10,471 nt of DNA from Tyzzerella sp. UBA1042 (GCA_002316675.1 DCDZ01000032.1:1-10471); one strand, 5' to 3'; shown: positions 1 to 4,674, counted from the stretch's first letter. Numbers and translations: made by a program. Notes: generated from the sequence alone by a model not told the origin.

Positions 1-77
1 TACGCCGCCTTATATGCTCTGGTGGCATTAAGGTCGATTAGATATTCATCTGCAAATCGTTTCTGTTTTTCGGTCAA
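1..77 (-). CDS. terS: Phage terminase small subunit, N-terminal fragment
   Basis: Only the first 25 codons are inside the window; the gene continues past position 1. The minus-strand reading begins LTEKQKRFADEYLIDLNATR and continues AYKAA. This matches the N-terminal signature of phage terminase small subunits (XtmA/P27-like: a T-x-KQ-x-F-x-x-EY opening followed by a helix-turn-helix). Such proteins bind pac or cos DNA and recruit the large subunit for packaging. The start is a TTG at 77-75, preceded five bases upstream by GAGGTGG, a good ribosome binding site. A GTG three codons upstream overlaps that site and is less likely. This is the first gene of the late (packaging/head) operon, just downstream of a tRNA and an intrinsic terminator. 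Family assignment rests on 25 residues but the motif is characteristic. Confidence 0.82.
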   Translation of the reverse strand, partial: MTEKQKRFADEYLIDLNATRAYKAA

Positions 78-101
78 TAATACCACCTCACTTTCTGCAA
101 T

Positions 102-132
102 AAAAAACCCCAAGAACATTCATTCTCAGGAT
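102..132 (-). terminator. Intrinsic terminator between tRNA and terS
   Basis: On the minus strand, CCTGAGAA and TTCTTGGGG form an eight-pair stem (with G-T pairs) around a six-base TGAATG loop, followed directly by a run of six T. This is the standard hairpin plus U-tract. It lies about 70 bases after the tRNA 3' end and only 25 bases before the terS start codon. It would end the tRNA transcript and also lies in the path of transcription into terS. Confidence 0.72.
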
Positions 133-142
133 TCTACCCATG

Positions 143-170
143 GGTTCGGAGCCCGCAGGCTACCCGAACC
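143..170 (-). other. GC-rich hairpin in the terS leader, possible structured RNA
   Basis: The minus strand contains GGTTCGG and CCGAACC as a perfect 7-bp outer stem. Inside it, after a two-base GT bulge, AGCC pairs with GGCT around a TGCG loop. The hairpin is flanked by a 10-base perfect palindrome, ACCCATGGGT (137-146), which overlaps the 3' arm and could compete with it. It is much more GC-rich than the surrounding sequence and lies between the tRNA and the terminator. No U-tract follows it, so it is not itself a typical terminator. A 16-codon ORF crosses it but has no ribosome binding site. Function unknown; a leader RNA, processing signal or protein binding site are all possible. Confidence 0.5.
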
Positions 171-200
171 TCCCGCCCCGCCATTTTGTTTTTATTATTA

Positions 201-273
201 TGGGCCCTCTGAGATTCGAACTCAGGACTTGGTGCTTATGAGACACCTGCTCTAACCGCTGAACTAAGGGCCC
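201..273 (-). tRNA. tRNA with CAU anticodon (Ile2 or elongator Met)
   Basis: The minus strand folds as a complete 73-base cloverleaf. The acceptor stem is GGGCCCT/AGGGCCC. The D-arm is GTTC/GAGC with an 8-base loop, and the anticodon stem is GGTGT/GCACC around the loop CTCATAA (anticodon CAT). The variable loop is AAGTC and the T-arm is CTGAG/CTCAG around TTCGAAT, with A as discriminator base. The 3' CCA is not encoded; the genome continues TAATAATA. The G1-C72 pair argues against an initiator tRNA. The acceptor stem resembles tRNA-Ile2, which becomes an AUA decoder when TilS modifies C34 to lysidine, but elongator Met cannot be excluded by eye. Phage tRNAs next to terS are common. Confidence 0.93.
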
Positions 274-282
274 AAAAGAAAT

Positions 283-304
283 AGACACCGCCGAAACGAT
301 GTCT
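283..304 (-). promoter_or_regulatory. Hairpin just upstream of the tRNA
   Basis: On the minus strand AGACATC and GGTGTCT form a 7-bp stem with one T-G pair around an 8-base loop. The sequence ATTTCTTTT follows, and the tRNA begins nine bases after the stem. It may be a weak attenuator or a tRNA 5' processing or spacing element. The U-tract is interrupted, so termination would be inefficient. Confidence 0.3.
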
Positions 305-349
305 TTTCCCAGGAGGAATTAGAAAATTTAACCAACTAAGCACATTACC

Positions 350-358
350 ATAATATCA
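350..358 (-). promoter_or_regulatory. Possible late promoter, extended -10 without a -35
   Basis: The minus strand carries TGATATTAT, an extended -10 (TG-n-TATTAT, TATTAT at 355-350), between the late-regulator gene and the tRNA. No good -35 box is present at 16-18 bp, where ACCAAT or similar is found instead. An A-rich stretch lies further upstream. A strong -10 with a missing -35, directly downstream of a RinA/ArpU-like gene, is what an activator-dependent late promoter would look like. That is inference from position and sequence only. Confidence 0.33.
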
Positions 359-379
359 CAGAAACACATGCGATTGGTC

Positions 380-769
380 TCATATTTTTTTCGCACTAAG
401 CAATTCAAAAAACTTTTTGCGCCGCCTAAAAAATGATGCCCTGCTCATTGGAATATCCAAATATTCATACGCAACCCCATCCACCACATTGTCCATTATG
501 TACGCATATATCCCGCTGTCAGCCTCAATCGCCGCCTGCTCAATCATTTCTATATCCCGTTTCAACTGTGCCCGTCTGCAAGCCGTATCAGCCGTTCTAT
601 CGGATATGCCACCACCACCCCCAGTACTACTGAATTTAGGTGAGGACAATTCCGTGATGGAACGTAGTTGCGATTGCTTTTCTCTGTATTGCTTGCAGAA
701 ATATTTTAATTCCCGATAGCGATTGTCCGAAATGTTGTAGCTTTGTAATTTTAGATCTCGTTCTTTCAA
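380..769 (-). CDS. RinA/ArpU-like phage late transcriptional regulator
   Basis: This 129-aa basic protein resembles the small sigma-region-4-like or RinA/ArpU-type regulators found just before terS in many Firmicutes phages. Members of that group activate late (packaging and morphogenesis) transcription. The N-terminus (MKERDLKLQSYNISDNRYRE) is typical of the clostridial phage version. A Gly run sits at residues 50-54, followed by a helical segment (TACRRAQLKRDIEMIEQAAI). The C-terminus is an HTH-like unit, YEYLDIPMSRASFFRRRKKF, whose second helix is very Arg/Lys-rich. The start is a TTG at 769-767, directly after the methyltransferase stop TGA, with AAAGGCG upstream as ribosome binding site. 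It is the last protein gene before the tRNA/terS leader, which fits a late switch. The family is recognised by pattern, not by search. Confidence 0.62.
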   Translation of the reverse strand: MKERDLKLQSYNISDNRYRELKYFCKQYREKQSQLRSITELSSPKFSSTGGGGGISDRTADTACRRAQLKRDIEMIEQAAIEADSGIYAYIMDNVVDGVAYEYLDIPMSRASFFRRRKKFFELLSAKKI

Positions 770-1234
770 TCAATCACCAACGCCTTTCATGAATACCAAC
801 CAATGCGTTTTTGCCCTCTTATCTCCGAACAGCGGATTTTGCGGTATGACTTTTAATATTTCAGATAGTTTTATTTGCTCCTCGTTCCATTTAAAAATTA
901 ATGTTCCGTTGGGTTCCAAAACTCTCATGCATTCACTGAATCCTTTTGCAATATCTTCTTTCCATGTACTATTAAGTATGCCATACTTTTTGGCCAGCCA
1001 TGAACTTTCACCAGCCCTAATCAAATGTGGAGGGTCAAACGCAACCAGCTTAAAAGAATTGTCACTAAACGGCATATCTCTAAAGTCGGCCACAATATCA
1101 GGTTTAATTTCAAGTTTTCGTCCGTCGCAAAGAAATGTGCTTAACTTCCTATTGTCCATGAACACGGTTTCTGATTGCGCTCTGTCAAACCAAAACATTC
1201 TGGATCCGCAGCACGCATCTAAAATCTTTTTCAA
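770..1234 (-). CDS. Small class I SAM-dependent DNA methyltransferase-like protein
   Basis: This 154-aa protein has a Rossmann methyltransferase layout. The SAM-binding motif I is at residues 4-11 (ILDACCGS). An acidic strand (DIVADFRDMPF) follows, and a catalytic DPPH motif sits at residues 67-70. DPPY/DPPH/NPPY are the motif IV forms used by adenine-N6 and cytosine-N4 DNA methyltransferases. A late Gly-Thr strand, PNGTLIFKW, matches the usual post-IV motif. There is no separate target-recognition domain, so specificity may be low or partner-dependent. The likely role is methylation of phage DNA against host restriction; that is inferred from family and context. The start is a TTG at 1234-1232 that overlaps the upstream gene's stop (TTGA), preceded by AAGGCGG. 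An RNA or small-molecule substrate cannot be ruled out. Confidence 0.72.
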   Translation of the reverse strand: MKKILDACCGSRMFWFDRAQSETVFMDNRKLSTFLCDGRKLEIKPDIVADFRDMPFSDNSFKLVAFDPPHLIRAGESSWLAKKYGILNSTWKEDIAKGFSECMRVLEPNGTLIFKWNEEQIKLSEILKVIPQNPLFGDKRAKTHWLVFMKGVGD

Positions 1235-1416
1235 TCAATCACCCGCCTTGTTTCGTCCTCAAGCTCCATTTTGTAATATTGGCAAACACCAGTTTCAAAG
1301 CTAACGCACTGCCCTGTTTCATCAATTTCAATCCTTGTTTCTTCTATGTTCTTTTGACAACAATCCTCCCAATAATATTTGCACTTGCTATTAAGACACA
1401 TCATGTTTATATCCAT
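1231..1416 (-). CDS. Small Cys-rich phage protein
   Basis: This is a 61-aa protein starting MDINMMCLNSKCKYYWEDCC. It has seven cysteines, at least four of them in spaced pairs (CLNSKC, EDCC, then GQC and GVC), which suggests a small metal-binding fold. The ATG at 1416 is chosen because AAGGGGTGCGAGG precedes it closely. The reading frame could be extended to 1461, but that would overlap the membrane-protein gene upstream and lacks a ribosome binding site. The stop overlaps the methyltransferase TTG start. I do not recognise a named family; similar short Cys-rich proteins occur in clostridial phage accessory regions. Confidence 0.65.
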   Translation of the reverse strand: MDINMMCLNSKCKYYWEDCCQKNIEETRIEIDETGQCVSFETGVCQYYKMELEDETRRVID

Positions 1417-1427
1417 CCTCGCACCCC

Positions 1428-1565
1428 TTACAGAACCAACATCAACAACAAATACCACCACAGGATTTCTACATTATCAAATTTAATTGCTGCAAACGTT
1501 ACAGCGATAATCACAGCAATTGAAATAATTACTTTTTGTATAATTTTCATAGTGAATTCTTCCAC
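1428..1565 (-). CDS. 45-aa membrane protein with two hydrophobic helices
   Basis: This short gene was read directly from the minus strand. The protein begins MEEFTMKIIQKVIISIAVII, continues AVTFAAIKFDNVEIL and ends WWYLLLMLVL. Residues 8-27 and 32-45 are almost entirely hydrophobic, separated by the charged turn KFDNVE, so a helical hairpin in the membrane is likely. The GTG at 1565-1563 has the leader AGGGGGTGCGAGG, nearly identical to that of the next gene, which supports this start. An ATG at 1550 would give a 40-aa form. The stop TAA is 11 bases before the next start. It could be a superinfection-exclusion, holin-like or toxin-like peptide; nothing in the sequence decides among these. It lies in the early/accessory operon rather than near lysis genes. 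Confidence 0.6.
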   Translation of the reverse strand: MEEFTMKIIQKVIISIAVIIAVTFAAIKFDNVEILWWYLLLMLVL

Positions 1566-1576
1566 CCTCGCACCCC

Positions 1577-1648
1577 CTAAAACGGCATCCTGTCCCTATC
1601 CAACCAGACCGCAATATCCACACGCATACGGCATAGGAAACTTTTCAT
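1577..1648 (-). CDS. Possible 23-aa phage peptide
   Basis: The minus strand holds an ATG-started ORF of 23 codons (MKSFLCRMRVDIAVWLDRDR, then MPF). It begins one base after the stop of the upstream Cys-rich gene and ends at TAG, 11 bases before the GTG of the membrane protein. Its spacing fits the packed operon, and without it the gap between genes would be an unusual 84 bases. The ribosome binding site is weak (GTGGGTAGG abutting the ATG). It is amphipathic and basic with a central hydrophobic stretch. Function unknown; it may also be untranslated spacer. Confidence 0.35.
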   Translation of the reverse strand: MKSFLCRMRVDIAVWLDRDRMPF

Positions 1649-1649
1649 C

Positions 1650-1838
1650 CTACCCACTTTTCTTCCGCATCCGTTCATGTATTTTCACATTCCTTTCAAT
1701 GTCATATGTCCTGCTTTTATTTTCACTGTTTCTCCTATCTTTTACGGCTCTATCTATTTCCACTGCCACCCGATACGCTTCGCATTCCCCATGGCACCTG
1801 AAATGACGGTTGCTGCAATTATGGCAACATGTGACCAT
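1650..1838 (-). CDS. Small zinc-knuckle-like Cys/His-rich phage protein
   Basis: This 62-aa protein has the N-terminal signature CCHNCSNRHFRCHGECEAY. It belongs to a recurrent type of short phage protein with a C-x-x-C...C-H-x-x-C cluster followed by a basic helical tail, here RAVKDRRNSENKSR and onward. The cluster suggests zinc binding, and the tail could contact nucleic acid. No defined role is known to me. The ATG at 1838 is preceded by AAAGGAGTGATTAC, a good ribosome binding site that lies inside the end of the DUF551 gene. The stop TAG is one base before the next short ORF. Confidence 0.72.
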   Translation of the reverse strand: MVTCCHNCSNRHFRCHGECEAYRVAVEIDRAVKDRRNSENKSRTYDIERNVKIHERMRKKSG

Positions 1839-1842
1839 GTAA

Positions 1843-2052
1843 TCACTCCTTTGGCGGCTCGGGGAACTTCATCCAGTGGGTAATATTATCAATGCGCCCC
1901 TCGTCTTGCCATTGCACAGGCATCATCCATCCACTAAAAGGGGAATAATAAAACCTTTCCGAATAACTCTTTCCATTTTCAACAAACACTGCTAAATATA
2001 TATCACTCTTCTCTGGCAGCCTGTCCTTAACGCTTATCCATTGCATCCTCAT
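1843..2052 (-). CDS. DUF551 family protein
   Basis: This 69-aa protein shows the DUF551 pattern: WISVKDRLPE near the N-terminus, a central Trp/Tyr-rich strand (YYSPFSGWMMPVQW) and the C-terminal ITHWMKFPEPP. The family is common in phages and prophages, has no known biochemical function, and often sits in strings of small accessory genes as here. The ATG at 2052 overlaps the stop of the upstream gene as ATGA, with GAGGGGGT as ribosome binding site. A second ATG two codons later (MQWIS) is equally plausible. Confidence 0.85.
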   Translation of the reverse strand: MRMQWISVKDRLPEKSDIYLAVFVENGKSYSERFYYSPFSGWMMPVQWQDEGRIDNITHWMKFPEPPKE

Positions 2053-2333
2053 ACCCCCTCAGACAAATCAATCCCTAATTCTTCTTTTATCGTCTCCACC
2101 ATTTCCTCTATTTTCACATGATCCCCATTCAGCGCATCGAATTGCGCCCGAACCTTTTCCAATGCCCGAATTATCCGAACCGTACCGAACCCAAATTCAT
2201 CATGTAACGCTATAACCCACGCCGCATTCATGCCTGTCTGAATCATCGGAATAATTAGACGTTCGGCGTTTTTCATACACTCGGCTACAACTTCACGCTT
2301 GTTGGCTTTTTTGTGCGCCTGATTCAGCGTCAT
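2049..2333 (-). CDS. Hypothetical phage protein, helical
   Basis: This 94-aa protein starts MTLNQAHKKANKREVVAECM. The ATG at 2333 is chosen because GGAGGTGG lies six bases upstream; an in-frame start at 2360 would run into the upstream gene. The middle (ALHDEFGFGTVRIIRALEKV) looks like a conserved helical phage motif. The C-terminal half is acidic and predicted helical (KIEEMVETIKEELGIDL). No catalytic motif is visible. I recognise the general type as a recurring clostridial phage hypothetical but cannot name a function. It is coupled to the DUF551 gene by an ATGA overlap. Confidence 0.7.
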   Translation of the reverse strand: MTLNQAHKKANKREVVAECMKNAERLIIPMIQTGMNAAWVIALHDEFGFGTVRIIRALEKVRAQFDALNGDHVKIEEMVETIKEELGIDLSEGV

Positions 2334-2334
2334 T

Positions 2335-2613
2335 CTACTCCACCTCCCGCATGTCAGCACCGCACGAAGGGCAGAAAGGAAATATCAATTCACCACCACT
2401 GCAATCTTCATGCTCAAAATTGGAAAAACAATTAGAACACATTTGATATACACCATCTTGTTCCCACTTCCCCCTCACGACCTCTTTCACATCGGCGGAT
2501 GGTTGATTTAATATAACTGCTAATACTCCCGCAGTATCCCAACCAGATAATAAACCACCTGATTTTTTCTTTATTTCTAAAACCAACTTTTCTGCGTCTA
2601 TGTATTTAGGCAT
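2335..2613 (-). CDS. Phage zinc-ribbon protein
   Basis: This 92-aa protein has an N-terminal MPKYIDAEKLVLEIKKK segment, a form shared by many phage small proteins. A short linker with PSADVKEVVRGKWE follows, then a zinc ribbon: CSNC near residue 60 and CPSC near residue 85, with FEHEDC between. The architecture (YIDAEKL...PSADV...GKW...CxxC...CPxCG) recurs in Firmicutes phages without known function. The ATG at 2613 is preferred because MPKYIDAEKL is the usual N-terminus of this type. A GTG at 2622 overlapping the upstream stop would add three residues. The stop TAG lies one base before the next gene's ATG. Confidence 0.75.
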   Translation of the reverse strand: MPKYIDAEKLVLEIKKKSGGLLSGWDTAGVLAVILNQPSADVKEVVRGKWEQDGVYQMCSNCFSNFEHEDCSGGELIFPFCPSCGADMREVE

Positions 2614-2618
2614 TCCTA

Positions 2619-2810
2619 TCACTCTTTTCTTCTAAACTCACCACAGAACCCCTTTTCGATAGAAAACATTTCCTTTCCGTCAACAGTTGCGCTCTCGATG
2701 CTATAAAAATTATCTCCACACACTTCCATAATTTCCAATAACAAACCAGACGCAGTCGCATTTGAATCATCATCATCATCCAAATTAACTTTAATCACTA
2801 ATTCTTTCAT
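2619..2810 (-). CDS. Small acidic hypothetical phage protein
   Basis: This 63-aa protein starts MKELVIKVNLDDDDDSNATA, with five Asp in a row at residues 11-15, and ends in a basic FRRKE tail. GAGGGGGAATAGGA precedes the ATG at 2810, two bases after the upstream stop. I do not recognise a family. The fold looks like a short alpha/beta unit: a strand (LVIKVNL), a helix (ASGLLLEIMEVC), and strands ending MFSIEKGF. It lies within the string of small accessory genes. Confidence 0.65.
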   Translation of the reverse strand: MKELVIKVNLDDDDDSNATASGLLLEIMEVCGDNFYSIESATVDGKEMFSIEKGFCGEFRRKE

Positions 2811-2812
2811 TC

Positions 2813-3181
2813 CTATTCCCCCTCTACCATGTTGGCGGCTTCACCGATATGCTCGTTTTTGTTGACGTTAACAAAATCATTAACCGCATGGCTAAAATCA
2901 ACCGAACCGCCACAAAATGGACAATACTTTTCCCTTTCATCAGGCTCTGAAAATTCTCCCATCAAATCCACTTTGCAATGAGGGCAAAGCATTATTTCTA
3001 ATCCATCATTTGTGATTAACGGCTTCGGATTCTCCCGTTCCGCCTTTTCTTGCAGGGCTTCAATAGCAGTCAGTAAATCATAGTTGAAACTTTTTATCTC
3101 GTGCAACTCCCGATATCTCTTGGAAGTTTCAATATCACTGACTTTACGCAATGTTTCTATTGCCTTTTCAATCTCGCTCAC
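2813..3181 (-). CDS. Zinc-ribbon phage protein with helical N-terminus
   Basis: This 122-aa protein starts at a GTG (3181-3179) that overlaps the upstream stop as GTGA, with AAGGCGGGG as ribosome binding site. The N-terminal half is helical (IEKAIETLRKVSDIETSKRY, then LLTAIEALQEKAERENPKPL). The EKAERENPKPL motif is common in phage accessory proteins. A zinc ribbon follows, with CPHC and CPFC about 25 residues apart. The C-terminal 30 residues are acidic and Asn-rich. No enzyme motif is visible. The frame is open up to 3211, but an earlier start would lie inside the upstream gene without a ribosome binding site. Confidence 0.7.
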   Translation of the reverse strand: MSEIEKAIETLRKVSDIETSKRYRELHEIKSFNYDLLTAIEALQEKAERENPKPLITNDGLEIMLCPHCKVDLMGEFSEPDEREKYCPFCGGSVDFSHAVNDFVNVNKNEHIGEAANMVEGE

Positions 3182-3549
3182 TCCGCACCCCGCCTTTCTC
3201 CGTAGCTGCAATAATTGTCAGCCCTCAAATTCCACCCGCCCAAGCCATGTTCACAATAGCAGGATTCTTCATCGTTATTTTTATAAATACACTCTCCACA
3301 CCGCACAGGCTGGCTTGCTTTCAACTCATCCCGTTCAGCGACGCAAAGTTTGTAATCCTCTAAAATCTGCCTATTCCCACTCTTTAACATTGAATTCTCA
3401 GCTTGAAGCTGTTCCAGTTGGTCAGCGGCAGCAAGCATCATATTATCTTTGCAATCTTCATCATCCATAACCAGTGCGAATGAGCAACCATCGCAGCTGT
3501 TATTGTAGGCGCAATTTCGTAACGCCTTTACCGTTTCATCTATGCTCAT
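3178..3549 (-). CDS. Cys-rich coiled-coil phage protein
   Basis: This 123-aa protein starts MSIDETVKALRNCAYNNSCD. The N-terminus has a Cys cluster (NC, SCDGC, EDC). It leads into a coiled coil of about 40 residues, ADQLEQLQAENSMLKSGNRQ and following. A second Cys group closes the protein (RCGEC, CYCEH, NYCSYG). This Cys / leucine-rich coil / Cys architecture is widespread in Firmicutes phages and has no established function. The ATG at 3549 is supported by GGAGAGG seven bases upstream. It overlaps the upstream gene by 14 bases. A TTG two codons earlier is possible. Confidence 0.75.
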   Translation of the reverse strand: MSIDETVKALRNCAYNNSCDGCSFALVMDDEDCKDNMMLAAADQLEQLQAENSMLKSGNRQILEDYKLCVAERDELKASQPVRCGECIYKNNDEESCYCEHGLGGWNLRADNYCSYGERRGAE

Positions 3550-3874
3550 GGTCAAACCTCTCCATTTCCTTAATACTCATGCCATCAATCCCAGCACTTT
3601 CATTACTATCCGTTGGCCTAAAATGCGCCTTGTCATGTTGCGGATACATGTATTCAAACATGAGATAATTTGCCGCATCACACAGATATTCGGTATTCCC
3701 TGTTTCCTTGTACTTGTCCAGACACTTATCAAGGCTTCCTAAAGCACTTACGCATTTCTGACCAAAATTAACAGCAACGGGACCATATTTATGAAAACTG
3801 ACTAAAACACGGTTTTTCCGCAGTTGGTCAAATTCCTCGCTGTATTCTCTTTGCATGATTTCATTGTTTGTCAT
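3536..3874 (-). CDS. Conserved hypothetical phage protein
   Basis: This 112-aa protein begins MTNNEIMQREYSEEFDQLRK and contains KYGPVAVNFGQKCVSALGSL and the segment YLCDAANYLMFEYMYPQH. I recognise the sequence type as a conserved small protein of clostridial phages, with the order EEFDQLRKNRV, NFG, then NYLMFEYMYPQH. I know of no assigned function. It is mostly helical and lacks Cys-pair or nucleotide-binding motifs. GGGGAGG lies nine bases before the ATG at 3874, which directly abuts the upstream stop. The last 14 bases overlap the next gene. Confidence 0.72.
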   Translation of the reverse strand: MTNNEIMQREYSEEFDQLRKNRVLVSFHKYGPVAVNFGQKCVSALGSLDKCLDKYKETGNTEYLCDAANYLMFEYMYPQHDKAHFRPTDSNESAGIDGMSIKEMERFDHEHR

Positions 3875-4192
3875 TCAACCATTCCTCCCCAAACTATCAC
3901 GATATTTTTTACACATAGCTGCCACCTGAATTGCTTCGGCAACGGTTTTGATTGCGCTTTTCTCCATGCCATCAACATATTGCGTAACATTTTCATTTTT
4001 CTTAATTCCGTCCCATAATGCTCTCTTGTAGCTTTCGAAAAACCGGAGTTCGTCCATTAACTCCTCGAATTCCTCAAGCAGCACCGCATACCCCTCATGA
4101 GGAGAAGCGAATGCGGGGAATTTCTGATTTGCATATACCAGTTCAATACCTGCTAAAACTTCAATGTCTCGGATTAATTCAGGTCTAATCAT
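3875..4192 (-). CDS. Conserved helical phage protein, weakly MazG-like
   Basis: This 105-aa protein starts MIRPELIRDIEVLAGIELVY. The core is HEGYAVLLEEFEELMDELRF, and near the C-terminus AIKTVAEAIQVAAMCKKY. The acidic EExxEL helix and the later A/E-rich helix recall all-alpha MazG-like nucleotide pyrophosphohydrolases, which place Glu and Asp residues in two helices to bind Mg and NTP. The second acidic pair expected for MazG is not clear, so this is only a suggestion. The ATG at 4192 overlaps the upstream stop as ATGA, with AGAGAGGGG upstream. The open frame to 4249 lies inside the upstream gene and is not used. Confidence 0.7.
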   Translation of the reverse strand: MIRPELIRDIEVLAGIELVYANQKFPAFASPHEGYAVLLEEFEELMDELRFFESYKRALWDGIKKNENVTQYVDGMEKSAIKTVAEAIQVAAMCKKYRDSLGRNG

Positions 4193-4530
4193 ATAACCCC
4201 TCTTTCCCTTAATCTGTCGTAAAACGTACCTTCTCTGGCCCATTTGCAAACGGTGCTTGGCTGCACGGAAATCGTTTCAGCAAATTGGCTTGCCGTCATC
4301 TTTTTCCCCTCACAGATAATTTCATACGATGCCTTGCTGCCACCCGATATAATGACCGTTTCCAGCTTGACTTTTCTCTTTTTTACGCTGCCCATTTTCC
4401 GTTGTTTCTCTGCGACACTGCCGGGCTTTGGTGCGATTTCGTCTGGTTGAAAACCAGTATTTTCGTACTGCTGCAACTTGTGTAACAGTTCACTTCTGTA
4501 AGCGATGCAATCCTTGGTTATTCGCTTCAT
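4189..4530 (-). CDS. Phage protein with C-terminal helix-turn-helix
   Basis: This 113-aa protein starts at an ATG preceded by AAGGAGGACGCGGA, one of the best ribosome binding sites in the window. The N-terminus (ELLHKLQQYENTGFQPDEIA) matches the LxxYEDTGLTPEE motif shared by many small phage proteins. A basic linker follows (SVKKRKVKLE). The C-terminus reads as a DNA-binding HTH: MTASQFAETISVQPSTVCKW, with REG after it, as in homeodomain-like or NUMOD-type units. It may bind DNA or act as an adaptor. It is the first gene after a 136-base stretch that holds a broken ORF, so a new translational unit starts here. Confidence 0.7.
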   Translation of the reverse strand: MKRITKDCIAYRSELLHKLQQYENTGFQPDEIAPKPGSVAEKQRKMGSVKKRKVKLETVIISGGSKASYEIICEGKKMTASQFAETISVQPSTVCKWAREGTFYDRLRERGVI

Positions 4531-4562
4531 TCCGCGTCCTCCTTATCCAATACCTCTATACC

Positions 4563-4674
4563 CTATCCATATGCCTGCCCTGACCCCGCCACAGCCCGTT
4601 TTACCCTCTCGGCAACCAATTTATCATCTAAGAATTAAAACGTCTGTAATCGGCTTAAAATAGGCTCTATTCAT
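4563..4674 (-). pseudogene. Split small phage gene: frameshift or programmed +1 shift
   Basis: The gap between two genes holds two adjoining reading frames that join into one sensible peptide. The first starts at ATG 4674 and reads MNRAYFKPITDVLIL, then R and stop (AGA TGA TAA). The second frame begins at the same place and reads DDKLVAERVKRAVAGSGQ before ending AYG at TAG 4563. Skipping one base after the CTT codon (4632-4630) joins them into 36 residues. The shift site CTT-AGA-TGA resembles the yeast Ty1 +1 site (CTT-AGG-C) and, more loosely, the CTT-TGA of bacterial prfB. A decayed gene is the simpler reading. The ATG overlaps the end of the upstream gene and the ribosome binding site AAGGG is very close, only two bases away. 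Function unknown. Confidence 0.4.

Noticed and set aside
134..184. 16-codon minus-strand ORF (MAGREVRVACGLRTHG) through the GC-rich hairpin
   Set aside because: No ribosome binding site before the ATG, and the sequence is better explained as RNA structure; not listed as a gene.
22..255. Plus-strand 77-codon ORF across the terS start, hairpin and tRNA
   Set aside because: It runs antisense through a clear tRNA and terS, with no ribosome binding site and no protein-like composition.
789..1304. Plus-strand 171-codon ORF opposite the methyltransferase
   Set aside because: It mirrors a gene with intact catalytic motifs; no ribosome binding site and Ser/Phe-rich low-complexity composition typical of antisense frames.
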